From assembly GCF_004025585.1 (NCBI RefSeq), contig NZ_QTZO01000001.1, positions 62,001-126,000 of the forward strand: DNA of 64,000 bases, given 5' to 3'. The notes below the pieces were generated by a model. The model saw only the letters and a list, made by a program, of their open reading frames with translations. It did not search any database and was not told the DNA's origin. Shown here in pieces: positions 18,111-26,951 of the stretch. The DNA comes from Pseudodesulfovibrio sp. S3. GTDB taxonomy: Bacteria > Desulfobacterota > Desulfovibrionia > Desulfovibrionales > Desulfovibrionaceae. Position numbers and translations under genes: made by a program. Numbering within the stretch: the stretch's first letter is position 1; each line of letters opens with the position of its first letter.

Positions 18111-19775
18111 CTATGTCAAGGAAGACTCTGCGTTCCTGGCTATGCGTTCCTGGAATTGCTGGATCATTTCCTCGGCGTTGATGACCAGGGCGTCGGATTC
18201 GCCCATCATGCCGTACCCGAGGATGGGGATGTGGAAGATTTCCTCCACGGGAACGGTGAAGCCGGTGATGACCACCTGCTGTTGCCTGAGGACTTCGTCT
18301 ACCAGGATGGCGCCCTTGTAGTCTCCCACACGGACCACAATGGCCTGGGCCATTTCGATGTTGTTGATTTCCGGGGTCAGTTCGAGAAGGTCGGCCAATC
18401 GGAGCAGGGAGTGTATTTCGCCACGCACGTCCACGGTTTCCCGTCCGTCGGGAAGCTGCACCACGTCCTGAAGGCGCGGCATGTAGATCTCTACCACGTC
18501 CCGGCTGGGCATGATGAACGTGTCGCCGCCCACCTTGCAGACCAGGGCGTCCACGATGCCTTCGTTGGCCGAGCGGTCCAGGGGAATGGTGATGGTGAAG
18601 GCCGCACCATGGCCCAGCGTGCTTTCTATTTCCACGTCACCGTCCAGAGTGACCTTGATCGCATTGACTACTGCATCCATGCCCACGCCTCGACCGGATA
18701 CGTCGGTGATTGTTTCGGCGGTGGAGAATCCGCTTTGGAGCACGAATTGAAGTATTTCCTGCTTGTTGTATTCCTTGTCCGCGTCCGCCAGTCCCTTTTC
18801 GAGAGCCTTGGACAGAATCCGGTCCGGGTCCAGGCCCCGGCCGTCGTCCTTGACCTGGATAAAGGCACTGTCGCCTTTACGCCAAGCGGACAAGGTGACA
18901 ACACCCGCTTCCGATTTCCCTGCGGCCTTTCGGCCCTCGGGATCTTCCAGGCCGTGATCCACAGCGTTTCTGAGCAGGTGAACAAGGGGTTCGTTGAGGC
19001 TTTCCACAATGGTCTTGTCCAGGGCCAAATCGTCGCCTCTGACATCGAATTCAAGCTTCTTGCCTATTTTCTGGCTCAGGCTCTTCACCAATCGGTGCAT
19101 GGGCGTGAAAATCTGTTTGAGCGGCACCAGACGGATGGCGTTTACTTCCTTCTGGAGTTTGCTGATGACATTATCCAGTTCGCGGAGGCTTGAGGCCACC
19201 TGGCTCATGTTGGTGGCACCGCCCTGGGCAATGACGGCATAGGTGACCATGAGTTTGCCCACCAGCTCGATGACCCGATCCAGGCGGTCCGTACCAACGC
19301 GGATGGATGAGATGGCCTGTGCCGAAGGTTTGGCTGCGGCCTTTTCCGGCTCGGCAGACTTCTCTTCTTCTAGCGCTGCCTTTGTCTCGGTCGGCGTGTC
19401 GTCTTCGGCTGTTGACGGTTCTTCAAAGGCCTTGGCAGCCTCTTCTTCGGACTCTTCAACCACTGCAGCGGCTTTTGGCCTGTTCGTGCCAATTCTAGCC
19501 AGGGCTTCCGCGCTTCCACCGAGCAGGCCGCCCAGGGCAAAGAAGAATTTTTTCTGGGCCTCACAGATGCCGAGCATGGCGGAAATGATGTCGTTGTTGA
19601 CCGGCGTGATGCCGTCCTTGAACATGTCCAGAAGGGCGATGACACCTGCGGATGAGAGCTGCATACAGGACAATCCGAGTGCATCTACGACCGTTTCGGC
19701 CCCCTGGCCGGTGGCGTCTACTTCGAGGATCTGTTTTTCAATGTCCTCAATGCACTGAATGATACTGTCTTGCAT
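18111..19775 (-). CDS. cheA: CheA-type histidine kinase lacking a phosphorylatable Hpt histidine
   Basis: 554 residues. Residues 1 to about 105 resemble an Hpt helical bundle but lack the HxxKG histidine motif. An acidic linker (about 110-150) leads to a dimerisation helix, the HATPase with N-box HLLRNAVDHG (about 270), G1 DDGRGLD and G2 GRGVGMD, and a C-terminal CheW-like domain. The kinase therefore probably phosphorylates the separate Hpt protein encoded directly upstream. Together with the receiver gene this is a chemotaxis-like cassette. Which output it controls is unknown. Confidence 0.87.
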   Translation of the reverse strand: MQDSIIQCIEDIEKQILEVDATGQGAETVVDALGLSCMQLSSAGVIALLDMFKDGITPVNNDIISAMLGICEAQKKFFFALGGLLGGSAEALARIGTNRPKAAAVVEESEEEAAKAFEEPSTAEDDTPTETKAALEEEKSAEPEKAAAKPSAQAISSIRVGTDRLDRVIELVGKLMVTYAVIAQGGATNMSQVASSLRELDNVISKLQKEVNAIRLVPLKQIFTPMHRLVKSLSQKIGKKLEFDVRGDDLALDKTIVESLNEPLVHLLRNAVDHGLEDPEGRKAAGKSEAGVVTLSAWRKGDSAFIQVKDDGRGLDPDRILSKALEKGLADADKEYNKQEILQFVLQSGFSTAETITDVSGRGVGMDAVVNAIKVTLDGDVEIESTLGHGAAFTITIPLDRSANEGIVDALVCKVGGDTFIMPSRDVVEIYMPRLQDVVQLPDGRETVDVRGEIHSLLRLADLLELTPEINNIEMAQAIVVRVGDYKGAILVDEVLRQQQVVITGFTVPVEEIFHIPILGYGMMGESDALVINAEEMIQQFQERIARNAESSLT

Positions 19776-19784
19776 GCGCTTTCC

Positions 19785-20510
19785 TTATTGTCTCGAAAAA
19801 TAGGTTTCTTGGTCTGCATAGACGGAGATGGTCTTGTCGAATCCCCAGGCGTAAAGCGTCTGTTTGACGTCTGCCGACAGTGTGCAGGCCGCGATCTTGA
19901 ACGTGGAGCCCATGCTTGCGATGGCACCCCAGGCACCGGACCCCAACGTGAGCACCTGTGCCAAATCCAGGAGAATGGAGTCGCCCGGTTCGACGCCCAG
20001 AATGGCGGAAATAATCGGTTTGAAATGGCCTTCCTGATGAACGCGGGGATCCTTGACTCGTATGACGGTCACTCCGTCCCGAATCTCCACGTCCACGCCC
20101 GCTCCCATTGCTACGGCCTCTACCTGACCGCCGCTGGAGGCCTCGGTGATGAGACTCAGTACTTCTTCCTGTTCCTCTGTGTCGAGATTGCCTTCACGCA
20201 GTTGTTCAAGAACCTGGAAAATCATGTTCACGCCACGGGAGAGCAGGGTGATGTTCATGTCGGTGGATTCCACCTCCCCTCCCTGTACCTTTTTCAGGAA
20301 ATCCTCAATCTTGTGCGTGAAATGGGAGGCTTCTTCAAATCCTGTCATGAAACCGGTCACACCTTTGATGGTGTGCAGCGGGCGAGCCAGAATCTCGATG
20401 CCTTCACTTCGGTCATCGCCTTCCAGCATCTCGAGTCCTTCCATGACCTGAGGGTAGTACTTGTCATTGACTTCGGAGAAGAACTCCTCAACCATCGGGT
20501 CTTCGCTCAT
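19785..20510 (-). CDS. Stand-alone Hpt protein with C-terminal STAS-like domain
   Basis: 241 residues. An N-terminal Hpt domain carries the phospho-acceptor motif LHTIKG (H46). The C-terminal half (about 135-241) looks like a STAS fold (DSILLDLAQVLTLGSGAWGAIASMG). It supplies the histidine missing from the CheA-like kinase ten bases downstream. Split CheA systems (for example CheA3/CheA4 of Rhodobacter sphaeroides) are the precedent; the STAS fusion is unusual. Domain calls are by eye. Confidence 0.75.
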   Translation of the reverse strand: MSEDPMVEEFFSEVNDKYYPQVMEGLEMLEGDDRSEGIEILARPLHTIKGVTGFMTGFEEASHFTHKIEDFLKKVQGGEVESTDMNITLLSRGVNMIFQVLEQLREGNLDTEEQEEVLSLITEASSGGQVEAVAMGAGVDVEIRDGVTVIRVKDPRVHQEGHFKPIISAILGVEPGDSILLDLAQVLTLGSGAWGAIASMGSTFKIAACTLSADVKQTLYAWGFDKTISVYADQETYFSRQ

Positions 20511-20523
20511 GAAATATCCTTGG

Positions 20524-20919
20524 CTACTTGTTCAAGAGTCCGAGTTTTTCGAGTTCATTGTAGAGTTTGTCCTTGGCCACTGGTTTGACTATGTAAGCCG
20601 AAGCCTCTCCATCGTAGAAAGTTTTTATTACTGTTTGCGGATCATCCAGGGCTGTGGTCATGATTATCTTCACCCTGGGGCGGTATTTGTTTTCCGTTTC
20701 AATGGCCCTGATTTTCTGCAGAGCCTCAATACCATCTACCTCCGGCATCATTATGTCCATGAGGATGAGGTCGTATGGTCTTTTTTCCGCATGGCTCAAC
20801 TTGAATGCTTCAACGGCCTCCCGTCCGTTGACGACAATATCAACTTCGAAGAGAGTCATCAGGAAAGACCGTAAAACTTTTCGACTGAGAAATTCGTCTT
20901 CGACTATGAGTGCACGCAT
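20524..20919 (-). CDS. CheY-like response regulator receiver
   Basis: 131 residues, a single receiver domain with no output domain. Acidic pocket VEDE (about 7-9), phospho-acceptor D55 in LILMDIMMPEVDG, threonine in IIMTTALDD and lysine in YIVKPVAKD. It is the first gene of the cassette, 13 bases from the Hpt gene, so the likely flow is kinase to Hpt to this receiver. Confidence 0.88.
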   Translation of the reverse strand: MRALIVEDEFLSRKVLRSFLMTLFEVDIVVNGREAVEAFKLSHAEKRPYDLILMDIMMPEVDGIEALQKIRAIETENKYRPRVKIIMTTALDDPQTVIKTFYDGEASAYIVKPVAKDKLYNELEKLGLLNK

Positions 20920-21086
20920 TCTTATCTCCGCTGCTTGGCGTGATGTTATGTATCCAATGTCCTTTTCCTACGAAAAAGAAAAAAATGTCAATATGATGAT
21001 ATTATTTTATTCCTGAAAATAATGGCACATTATGAAAAAAGAGGTGTTTCCGAAAGCGGTCTTCGGGGTTGCAAAACGTTTGCATA

Positions 21087-21695
21087 ATGGATACCAACCC
21101 CGCTATGTCACGCGATATCACCGAGAAAAGAAAGAAAAGAATCGATCAGGTCCTGGCCCACAGGCAAAAGGATTTGACCCTTGTCATGGACAATATATGG
21201 GATCCGCATAACGTGTCGGCAGTTCTGCGAAGCTGTGACGCGTTCGGAGTGTCTGGTGTGAATCTGTACTACACCACCGCACAGTGGCCCGATCTGGGAA
21301 AGAAGAGTTCCGGGTCGGCCAAGAAATGGATCGAGCTTTCTCGACATATCGATGCTGCTGATATGGTCGGCGGGTTGCGCCAAAAAGGTATGCAGATATT
21401 GCGGACCGGCTTTTCCGAAACGGCCCGGCCGGTCATGGATTTCGATTTTACCCTGCCCACGGCGATCATTCTGAGTAATGAGCATCGGGGAACAGCTCCG
21501 GAACTGGCCGAGCTTGTACCGGACGAGATATACATCCCGATGCAGGGCATGGTACAGAGTCTCAATGTGTCGGTAGCTGCGGCCATTATACTATACCAGG
21601 CCTTCACGCAGCGTCATGCTGCCGGTATGTACGCTGTGCCCTCTTTTACGGATGAAGAACTGGAAATACGCAAAACCGAATGGTATGCGAGGTAA
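21087..21695 (+). CDS. TrmH-family tRNA/rRNA (guanosine-2'-O) methyltransferase
   Basis: SPOUT methyltransferase of about 202 residues. The three family motifs are visible: NIWDPHNVSAVLRSCDAFGV, TAIILSNEHRGTAPEL and IPMQGMVQSLNVSVAAAI. Likely target is Gm18 of tRNA (TrmH), although other SpoU targets are possible. The start is uncertain: ATG at 21087 or 21105, neither with a clear ribosome site. It is followed by a Sua5/TsaC gene, giving two tRNA-modification genes in a row. Confidence 0.85.
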   Translation: MDTNPAMSRDITEKRKKRIDQVLAHRQKDLTLVMDNIWDPHNVSAVLRSCDAFGVSGVNLYYTTAQWPDLGKKSSGSAKKWIELSRHIDAADMVGGLRQKGMQILRTGFSETARPVMDFDFTLPTAIILSNEHRGTAPELAELVPDEIYIPMQGMVQSLNVSVAAAIILYQAFTQRHAAGMYAVPSFTDEELEIRKTEWYAR

Positions 21696-21705
21696 GGAGG
21701 CTTTC

Positions 21706-22317
21706 ATGCAAGATTTGCTCAAGGCTCTGCGCTCCGGCGGCATTGTCATATATCCTACGGAAACCTTGTACGCCGTGGGGTGCGATGCAACCAGCGAGGA
21801 GGCCTGCCTCAGGATCGGAAAGGTGAAGGGGCGCCCGGATGAATGTCCGCTGCCGCTGATCATCGGCGGGATGGATATGCTTGGTCTGGTCACGGCCGAG
21901 CAGCCGAAATCCCTGATCTCCCTGGCAAAGGCTTTCTGGCCCGGCCCGTTGTCCATTCTCGTCAAGGCGCTTCCCGAATTGCCTGGCTGTCTTTCCGACG
22001 AGCAAGGGTATACCTCTGTACGCTGGAGCGGTCATCCCTTTGCCTCCGAGTTGTCCCGAAGGCTGAAGAAGCCCATCGTAGCTACCAGTGCCAATATTTC
22101 CGGCAAGCCCCCAGTGGCCCTGCCGGAGGACATTGCTCCCGATCTGCTCGAAATGGTGGATGCCGCCTACATGGATCCGCCATGGCCGCGAGGGCACAAG
22201 CCGTCCACAGTGGTCCGCATTTTGGGGTCCGACAAATTGGAGATCCTCCGCGAGGGCGAGGTGTCCATCAAGAAATTGTGTGACAAGGGCTTTTCTGTGG
22301 CAGTGAAAGGTCTCTAA
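21706..22317 (+). CDS. Sua5/YciO/YrdC family threonylcarbamoyl-AMP synthase-like protein
   Basis: 203 residues. N-terminal GGIVIYPTETLYAVGCDAT and the KVKGRPDECPLPLII motif identify the family; TsaC makes the carbamoyl-AMP used for t6A37 of tRNA. The ATG at 21706 follows AAGGAGG (21694-21700) by five bases. YciO-type paralogues without known activity look similar, so no symbol is given. Confidence 0.85.
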   Translation: MQDLLKALRSGGIVIYPTETLYAVGCDATSEEACLRIGKVKGRPDECPLPLIIGGMDMLGLVTAEQPKSLISLAKAFWPGPLSILVKALPELPGCLSDEQGYTSVRWSGHPFASELSRRLKKPIVATSANISGKPPVALPEDIAPDLLEMVDAAYMDPPWPRGHKPSTVVRILGSDKLEILREGEVSIKKLCDKGFSVAVKGL

Positions 22318-22402
22318 CTATCAGTTTTACGGCCATGGGAACTATGGCCGTAAAAAAACTTGAACCCGGATACACCAGGAATGGGGCTTTACGGGCGGAA
22401 AG

Positions 22403-22442
22403 TAAAAAATCTTGTACCCCTTTGGGGCGCAGGATTTTTTTT
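22403..22442 (+). terminator. Terminator downstream of the Sua5-type gene
   Basis: AAAAAATC...TACCCC-TTT-GGGG...GGATTTTTTTT forms a stem-loop ending in a T run at 22433-22441. Another palindrome (TTTACGGCCAT/ATGGCCGTAAA) lies at 22326-22351 but lacks a downstream T run. Confidence 0.6.
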
Positions 22443-22515
22443 GTGTCGAAGGGTTGTTTATTTAACTATCTGATTTAATTGGAGATGTGTGAAAAATAGT
22501 TTTATCTTTCGTGTT

Positions 22516-22531
22516 TGGCACGGAGGTTGCT
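22516..22531 (+). promoter_or_regulatory. Sigma-54 (RpoN) promoter candidate
   Basis: TGGCAC, five bases, TTGCT, with GG-N10-GC spacing between 22517-22518 and 22529-22530, matches the RpoN consensus exactly in the core. Predicted start about 22542. The nearest downstream gene begins 283 bases later, so the product could be a long Nudix leader or a small RNA. Confidence 0.6.
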
Positions 22532-22565
22532 GTATACAATTTATCTTCTTCCTTTTTTTTGCACA

Positions 22566-22611
22566 CGAGAAATACAAGGCTTCACCGGATGGTCCGATGA
22601 AGCCTTTCTCG
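22566..22611 (+). ncRNA. Structured RNA candidate downstream of sigma-54 motif
   Basis: Arms CGAGA...AAGGCTTCA (22566-22584) pair with TGAAGCCTTTCTCG (about 22598-22611), with an AATAC bulge and a 13-base loop. It starts about 24 bases after the predicted sigma-54 start. No T run follows directly. No known family was recognised. Confidence 0.3.
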
Positions 22612-22824
22612 TATGGTCTGTTGTGAATAATTATTGTATATAAATTCAAATGGTTGAAAATTTCCCGATGATTTTTCTTTGCTTCTCGCCTGTGCTTTTT
22701 CGGTGTGAACGCATGGTTACTCTCCGCTGGGCCGGGGTAAAAAAAGTGGAATGTCACCTGATCTCGTTTGACTTGGAGGGCGTGTTTGTGGAGAGTTCCG
22801 TCATACACGTAAACGGAGAATCTG

Positions 22825-23289
22825 ATGATGAAAGTACGGCCTTGCCCCCATTGCGGAGAGGAAATAGAAGTCTATCGCAACCCGACCCCCACGGTGGATG
22901 TGGTCATTCTCATGCCCTGTCCTGAAGGAGAGGGGGTGGTGCTCATCGAGCGCGCAAATCCGCCTTTGGGATGGGCATTGCCCGGCGGTTTCGTTGACTA
23001 CGGTGAAAGTTGCGAGCAGGCGGCTGTCAGGGAGATGAAGGAGGAAACCGGCTTGGACGTGGTTTTGACCGGCTTGCTCGGCGTGTATTCCAACCCGGAG
23101 CGCGACCCCAGGCAGCATACCATGAGCGTGGTCTATGCGGGCATCCCCAGGGATCCGGCTGCATTGGCTGCTGGAGACGATGCGGCCGGAGTCGGTGTTT
23201 TTCCCTTGGGCAAGTGGCCCGAACTGGTTTTCGACCATGCCGTCATATTGGCGGATTTTCTGGCTCATCATGTCGAAGGGAAGGGGTGA
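22825..23289 (+). CDS. Nudix hydrolase with N-terminal zinc-ribbon-like CPHCG
   Basis: 154 residues. The Nudix box is complete (GGFVDYGESCEQAAVREMKE followed by ETGL, G-x5-E-x7-REuxEExGu). An N-terminal CPHCG may be half of a metal site. The substrate cannot be told; ADP-ribose or NADH pyrophosphatase-like enzymes have related layouts. GGAGAA is four bases before ATG 22825 and seven before ATG 22828; either may start. Confidence 0.85.
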   Translation: MMKVRPCPHCGEEIEVYRNPTPTVDVVILMPCPEGEGVVLIERANPPLGWALPGGFVDYGESCEQAAVREMKEETGLDVVLTGLLGVYSNPERDPRQHTMSVVYAGIPRDPAALAAGDDAAGVGVFPLGKWPELVFDHAVILADFLAHHVEGKG

Positions 23290-23374
23290 GCACATTGACT
23301 TGCAACCGGAGCGGGCGTATTTTCATTCGAGTGATTTGTTCTTCCAACATATTTATATTCAAGGTGAAATGTTG

Positions 23375-24385
23375 ATGCGATCCCTGTGTGTTACCCTTGG
23401 CGATCCCTGCGGACTCGGCCCGGAACTGGTGGTCCGTCATTTTCTCGATGCCCCGCCTGTGACCGACAAACTGTTGCTGATCGGTCCGGCGCCATCGCTG
23501 GACAGGGAGCTTGCGCGTTGTGATGCCCCCAGATTTTTTCATGTGATCGATTCTCTTGAAGACTTCGGGCAGCAAGGGGCGGGCGTGTTCCTGTTCGAAC
23601 CCGATGCGTTGGCAGGGATGGATTTTGTGCCGGGCGCACCGGCCGTCGAAGGGGGGCTGGCCGCTGGAGTCAGTCTGGATGCAGCCATAGAGGCACTGCA
23701 ATCCGGTATGGCCGAGGGGCTGCTCACCTGTCCGCTGAACAAGGCCATGCTCCATGCCGCCGGGTTCGATTTTCCGGGGCATACCGAATTTCTGGCGGAA
23801 AAACTCGGTGTGGGCGCGGACCGGGTCTGTATGCATCTGTGCGGTCATGACCCTGAGGACACATCCCCCAAACTGCGGGTCAGTCTGGTCACCACCCATC
23901 CCCGACTGCGGGATGTCCCTGAATTGATAACGCAGGAACGGGTACTGCACTGTCTGCGGCTGACCGCAGCCTTCGTCCGCACCCTCGGACTGGAGGGGCC
24001 GGTGGGCGTGTGCGGTCTCAACCCCCATGCAGGGGAGTCCGGCAGGATCGGTGACGAGGAGATTCTGACCATCATTCCGGCCCTGGAGCAGGCTGCTGCC
24101 GAAGGGCTTCAGGCTGTGGGGCCTATTCCGGGAGACACCATTTTCCATTTTGCGGCCAAGGGTGAATATCCGGCAGTGTTGGCCATGTATCATGACCAGG
24201 GGCTGGCTCCGCTCAAGCTGCTGCATTTCAGTCAGGCCGTGAACGTAACCCTGGGGTTGCCGTACCCGCGAACATCGCCCGACCATGGCACCGGGTATGA
24301 CCTGGTGGGAACGGGCAAGGCGTCAATTCAGAGTTTTCAAGCCGCTCTGGATATGCTGTTCAGACTGGTCGGCGAAGCGAGGTAG
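23375..24385 (+). CDS. pdxA: 4-hydroxythreonine-4-phosphate dehydrogenase
   Basis: NAD-dependent enzyme of pyridoxal phosphate synthesis. Family motifs: VTLGDPCGLGPELV at the start, TCPLNKAMLHAAGFDFPGHTEFLA, GLNPHAGESGRIGDEE and YHDQGLAPLKLL. The ATG at 23375 is eight bases from AAGGTGA (23361-23367) and gives the conserved MRSLCVTLGDP; an ATG six bases earlier is too close to that site. 336 residues. Followed after five bases by gmhB. Confidence 0.93.
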   Translation: MRSLCVTLGDPCGLGPELVVRHFLDAPPVTDKLLLIGPAPSLDRELARCDAPRFFHVIDSLEDFGQQGAGVFLFEPDALAGMDFVPGAPAVEGGLAAGVSLDAAIEALQSGMAEGLLTCPLNKAMLHAAGFDFPGHTEFLAEKLGVGADRVCMHLCGHDPEDTSPKLRVSLVTTHPRLRDVPELITQERVLHCLRLTAAFVRTLGLEGPVGVCGLNPHAGESGRIGDEEILTIIPALEQAAAEGLQAVGPIPGDTIFHFAAKGEYPAVLAMYHDQGLAPLKLLHFSQAVNVTLGLPYPRTSPDHGTGYDLVGTGKASIQSFQAALDMLFRLVGEAR

Positions 24386-24390
24386 GTCTC

Positions 24391-24930
24391 ATGTCAAAGC
24401 GGTATGTTCTGCTTGATCGTGACGGAACGATCATTGTCGACAAGCATTATCTGCATGACCCCGAGGGGGTGGAGCTGCTGCCCATGGCCGCAGAGGGCCT
24501 CAGGCGGATGCAGGGCCTGGGGTTCGGCCTGGCCGTATTGACCAATCAGAGCGGAATCGGGCGCGGCTATTATGATGAATCAGCAGTGCAGGCCTGCAAC
24601 GACCGCATGGTGGAACTGCTTCAGGCGGAAGGTGTGACCATTGACGGCATCTTTTTTTGTCCCCATGCACCCGAGGCCGGATGTAGCTGCCGCAAGCCCT
24701 TGACCGGGTTGATGGATCTGGCTGCCGAGGAATTGAGTTTCAGCCCAGCCCAGGGTTTCATGATCGGTGACAAATCTGCGGATATGGGCGTGGGCAAGGC
24801 CTCCGGGGCCACGACCATCCTGGTGCGGACCGGCAATGGGGCGGCGCAGGAGACGGTGTGCAGCGGGATCGCCGATTATGTGGCGGACGACCTGTTCGGC
24901 GCGGCCCTGTGTATCGAGAGCCTGTTGTAG
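24391..24930 (+). CDS. gmhB: D-glycero-beta-D-manno-heptose 1,7-bisphosphate 7-phosphatase
   Basis: HAD phosphatase of ADP-heptose synthesis for lipopolysaccharide core. DRDGT at residues 9-13 carries the catalytic aspartates, TNQSGIGRG is motif II, zinc-type cysteines appear in CPHAPEAGCSCRKP, and GDKSADMGVGKASG is the last motif. 179 residues, normal length. Supports a heptose-containing LPS together with kdsB and waaA nearby. Confidence 0.9.
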   Translation: MSKRYVLLDRDGTIIVDKHYLHDPEGVELLPMAAEGLRRMQGLGFGLAVLTNQSGIGRGYYDESAVQACNDRMVELLQAEGVTIDGIFFCPHAPEAGCSCRKPLTGLMDLAAEELSFSPAQGFMIGDKSADMGVGKASGATTILVRTGNGAAQETVCSGIADYVADDLFGAALCIESLL

Positions 24931-24934
24931 TTCG

Positions 24935-24967
24935 AAAAAAAAGGAACCCCGAACGGAGTCCCTTTTC
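24935..24967 (-). terminator. Terminator of the TPR/carA/kdsB/waaA minus-strand operon
   Basis: Minus strand: AAAGGGACTCC-GTTC-GGGGTTCCTTT followed by eight Ts (complement of the A run at 24935-24942). It faces the end of gmhB and may work on both strands. Confidence 0.8.
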
Positions 24968-24990
24968 CAAGAAGGCATGTTGTTGTTTGG

Positions 24991-25794
24991 CTATTCAGCC
25001 ATTTTTTTCTGGGCGAATTTGAGCATCTTGATTGCTTCGGCAAAGGCAGGATTGATTTCCACTGCGTTCTGGGCGGAAGTGGCCATTTTTGCCCATTTCC
25101 GCCAATCGAAATAGAGCCGACCCATGTTGTAGTGGAGGTATTCGTCGGTCGAAGTCAGCGTCAGGGCCTTGAGATAGTACTTCTCGGCTGTTTCGAAGTC
25201 CTGCATCTTGCGCAGGACCATGCCGATGCGGTTGTACAGGTGGATGGCGTTGGGATCGTCCTTGAGGGCGTCCTCCAACATGCTGTAGGCTTCCTTGTAC
25301 TGGCCTGCATTGAGATAGCGGTCCGCGATGTCGGCCTTGAGATCCGTGTCGCCGCCGAAGTCGCTGACAAGTTTATTGAATATCGTCTTGGCCTGGTCCC
25401 ATTCCCCGGCGTCCAGGTGCTTCTGCCCCTGTTCCAGAGCGGCCTTTTTCTGTGCCTGGATGGCCTCCAGGTCTCCCTGCACCTCTTCGTTCAGGGCCTT
25501 TTGCAGTTCCTGGAGCAGTTCGCGCATGGCGTCGAGCAGTTCACGCTCCTGTCCAGGCTCGTAACTGATGACCAAGGGGTAGATCTTGCGCAATTCCTTG
25601 TCCGAGTTGAGGGCATAGGTGACTTTTTTCAGTATGTCCTCGAACTCCTCGCGCTCGTTCTTCATGACCTGGTTTTTGAGAAAGAGAATGAGGCCGTCGT
25701 GAATTCCCTGAACGGCGGGCATGTACTTGCCCTTCTTCAGAAGGGTAGGCACGGAGTTCAGTTTCTTGCGGGATTTTATCAGATCGGTGGACAT
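24991..25794 (-). CDS. Tetratricopeptide-repeat protein
   Basis: 267 residues. The N-terminal half is helical and charged with a coiled-coil-like run (about 95-135, EELQKALNEEVQGDLEAIQ region); the C-terminal half has three to four TPR units (IADRYLNAGQYKEAYSMLED, HLYNRIGMVLRKMQDFETA). No signal peptide. A protein-binding role is all that can be said. Lies 32 bases downstream of carA, last gene of the minus-strand operon. Confidence 0.75.
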   Translation of the reverse strand: MSTDLIKSRKKLNSVPTLLKKGKYMPAVQGIHDGLILFLKNQVMKNEREEFEDILKKVTYALNSDKELRKIYPLVISYEPGQERELLDAMRELLQELQKALNEEVQGDLEAIQAQKKAALEQGQKHLDAGEWDQAKTIFNKLVSDFGGDTDLKADIADRYLNAGQYKEAYSMLEDALKDDPNAIHLYNRIGMVLRKMQDFETAEKYYLKALTLTSTDEYLHYNMGRLYFDWRKWAKMATSAQNAVEINPAFAEAIKMLKFAQKKMAE

Positions 25795-25826
25795 GCTGTA
25801 TTCCTGTCTGTGGTTCGTCCGTCGGG

Positions 25827-26951
25827 TTACAACCCAGTACTTTTCTGAACCATATCACGAAAACGCGCAAAGAAATAGCGGCTATCGTGAGGTCCTGGTC
25901 CCGCTTCCGGATGGTGCTGTATGGCCAGGATGGGCTTTTCTTTGTGCCGGAATCCTTCCAATGTGTCGTCATTGAGATTCCGGTGGGTGGTTTCCAGGAA
26001 ATCCAGGCCTTCGATATCAACGCAGAAACCGTGGTTCTGTGAGGAAATCTCGATCTTTTCCGTATGCAGGTCCATGACCGGATGGTTGCATCCGTGGTGG
26101 CCGAACTTGAGCTTGTAGGTCCTGCCTCCCATGGCCAGACCGAGAATCTGGTGGCCCAGGCAGATGCCCGCGACGGGGTAGTCTTTGCAGAGGTCCCTGG
26201 CTGCATCCACAGCCGTGGTCACGGCAGCGGGGTCGCCGGGGCCGTTGGACAGGAATACGGCATCGGGACCCAGTTCGCGCACTTGCGCAGCGGTGAAGTG
26301 GGAGGGGAGCACGAGCATGTCAAAACCCTGGGCTGCCATGAGGCGCAGGATGTTCCACTTGATGCCGAAGTCGTACACGGCCAGTTTCGGGCCCTTGCCC
26401 GACCATGCGAAATCCTTCAAGTCGTCTATGAAGACCGGTTTTTTTCCGTCCCAGGTGTACGGTTTGTCGCAGGAAACGCGGTCGGCCAGGTTCAGTCCCT
26501 CCATCTTTTCGATGGATTGGGCCCTTTTTACCAATTCCGCCGGGTCCACGTCGCCCGTGGCCATGAAACCGCGCTGGGCACCGTTGATGCGCAGGTGGCG
26601 GGTCAGGGCGCGGGTGTCTATGCCCTCGATGCCCATGACGCCCACTTCGGTCAGATAATCTGGCAGGGACATGGTGGACCGCCAGTTGCTCGGCTGCTTG
26701 CAACATTCCTTGACAATGAAGCCGCCCACCTGGACCTTGTGGGATTCAACGTCCTCGGGGTTGATGCCGTAATTGCCTATGAGCGGGTATGTCATGGTGA
26801 CCATCTGCCCGGTGTAGGACGGGTCTGTCAGGATTTCCTGATACCCGGTCATGCCGGTGTTGAAAATGACTTCGCCGGAGGCCTCGCCCTGGCCGGTGAA
26901 GCTTGTTCCCTTGAAAATCGTGCCGTCTTCGAGGGCAAGAATCGCTTTCAT
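25827..26951 (-). CDS. carA: Carbamoyl-phosphate synthase small subunit
   Basis: Glutamine amidotransferase subunit that passes ammonia to CarB for arginine and pyrimidine synthesis. Full length (374 residues): [15 protein letters not shown] start, catalytic cysteine in [15 protein letters not shown], histidine/glutamate in [13 protein letters not shown]. carB is not next to it in this window. Overlaps kdsB by four bases. Confidence 0.95.
   Translation of the reverse strand: MKAILALEDGTIFKGTSFTGQGEASGEVIFNTGMTGYQEILTDPSYTGQMVTMTYPLIGNYGINPEDVESHKVQVGGFIVKECCKQPSNWRSTMSLPDYLTEVGVMGIEGIDTRALTRHLRINGAQRGFMATGDVDPAELVKRAQSIEKMEGLNLADRVSCDKPYTWDGKKPVFIDDLKDFAWSGKGPKLAVYDFGIKWNILRLMAAQGFDMLVLPSHFTAAQVRELGPDAVFLSNGPGDPAAVTTAVDAARDLCKDYPVAGICLGHQILGLAMGGRTYKLKFGHHGCNHPVMDLHTEKIEISSQNHGFCVDIEGLDFLETTHRNLNDDTLEGFRHKEKPILAIQHHPEAGPGPHDSRYFFARFRDMVQKSTGL

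Larger units (their letters stand above)
22318..22824. other. 507-base non-coding stretch with regulatory elements
   Basis: A+T-rich region between the Sua5-type gene and the Nudix gene with no supportable protein. It holds a terminator, a sigma-54 promoter motif and an imperfect hairpin, listed separately. The last 170 bases before the Nudix ATG (22825) are otherwise featureless by eye. Confidence 0.7.

Noticed and set aside
22326-22351. Palindrome TTTACGGCCAT/ATGGCCGTAAA as terminator
   Set aside because: No downstream T run on either strand; the hairpin at 22403-22442 is a better terminator.
22318-22824. Retron or CRISPR-like non-coding element
   Set aside because: No reverse transcriptase nearby and no regularly spaced repeats anywhere in the window.
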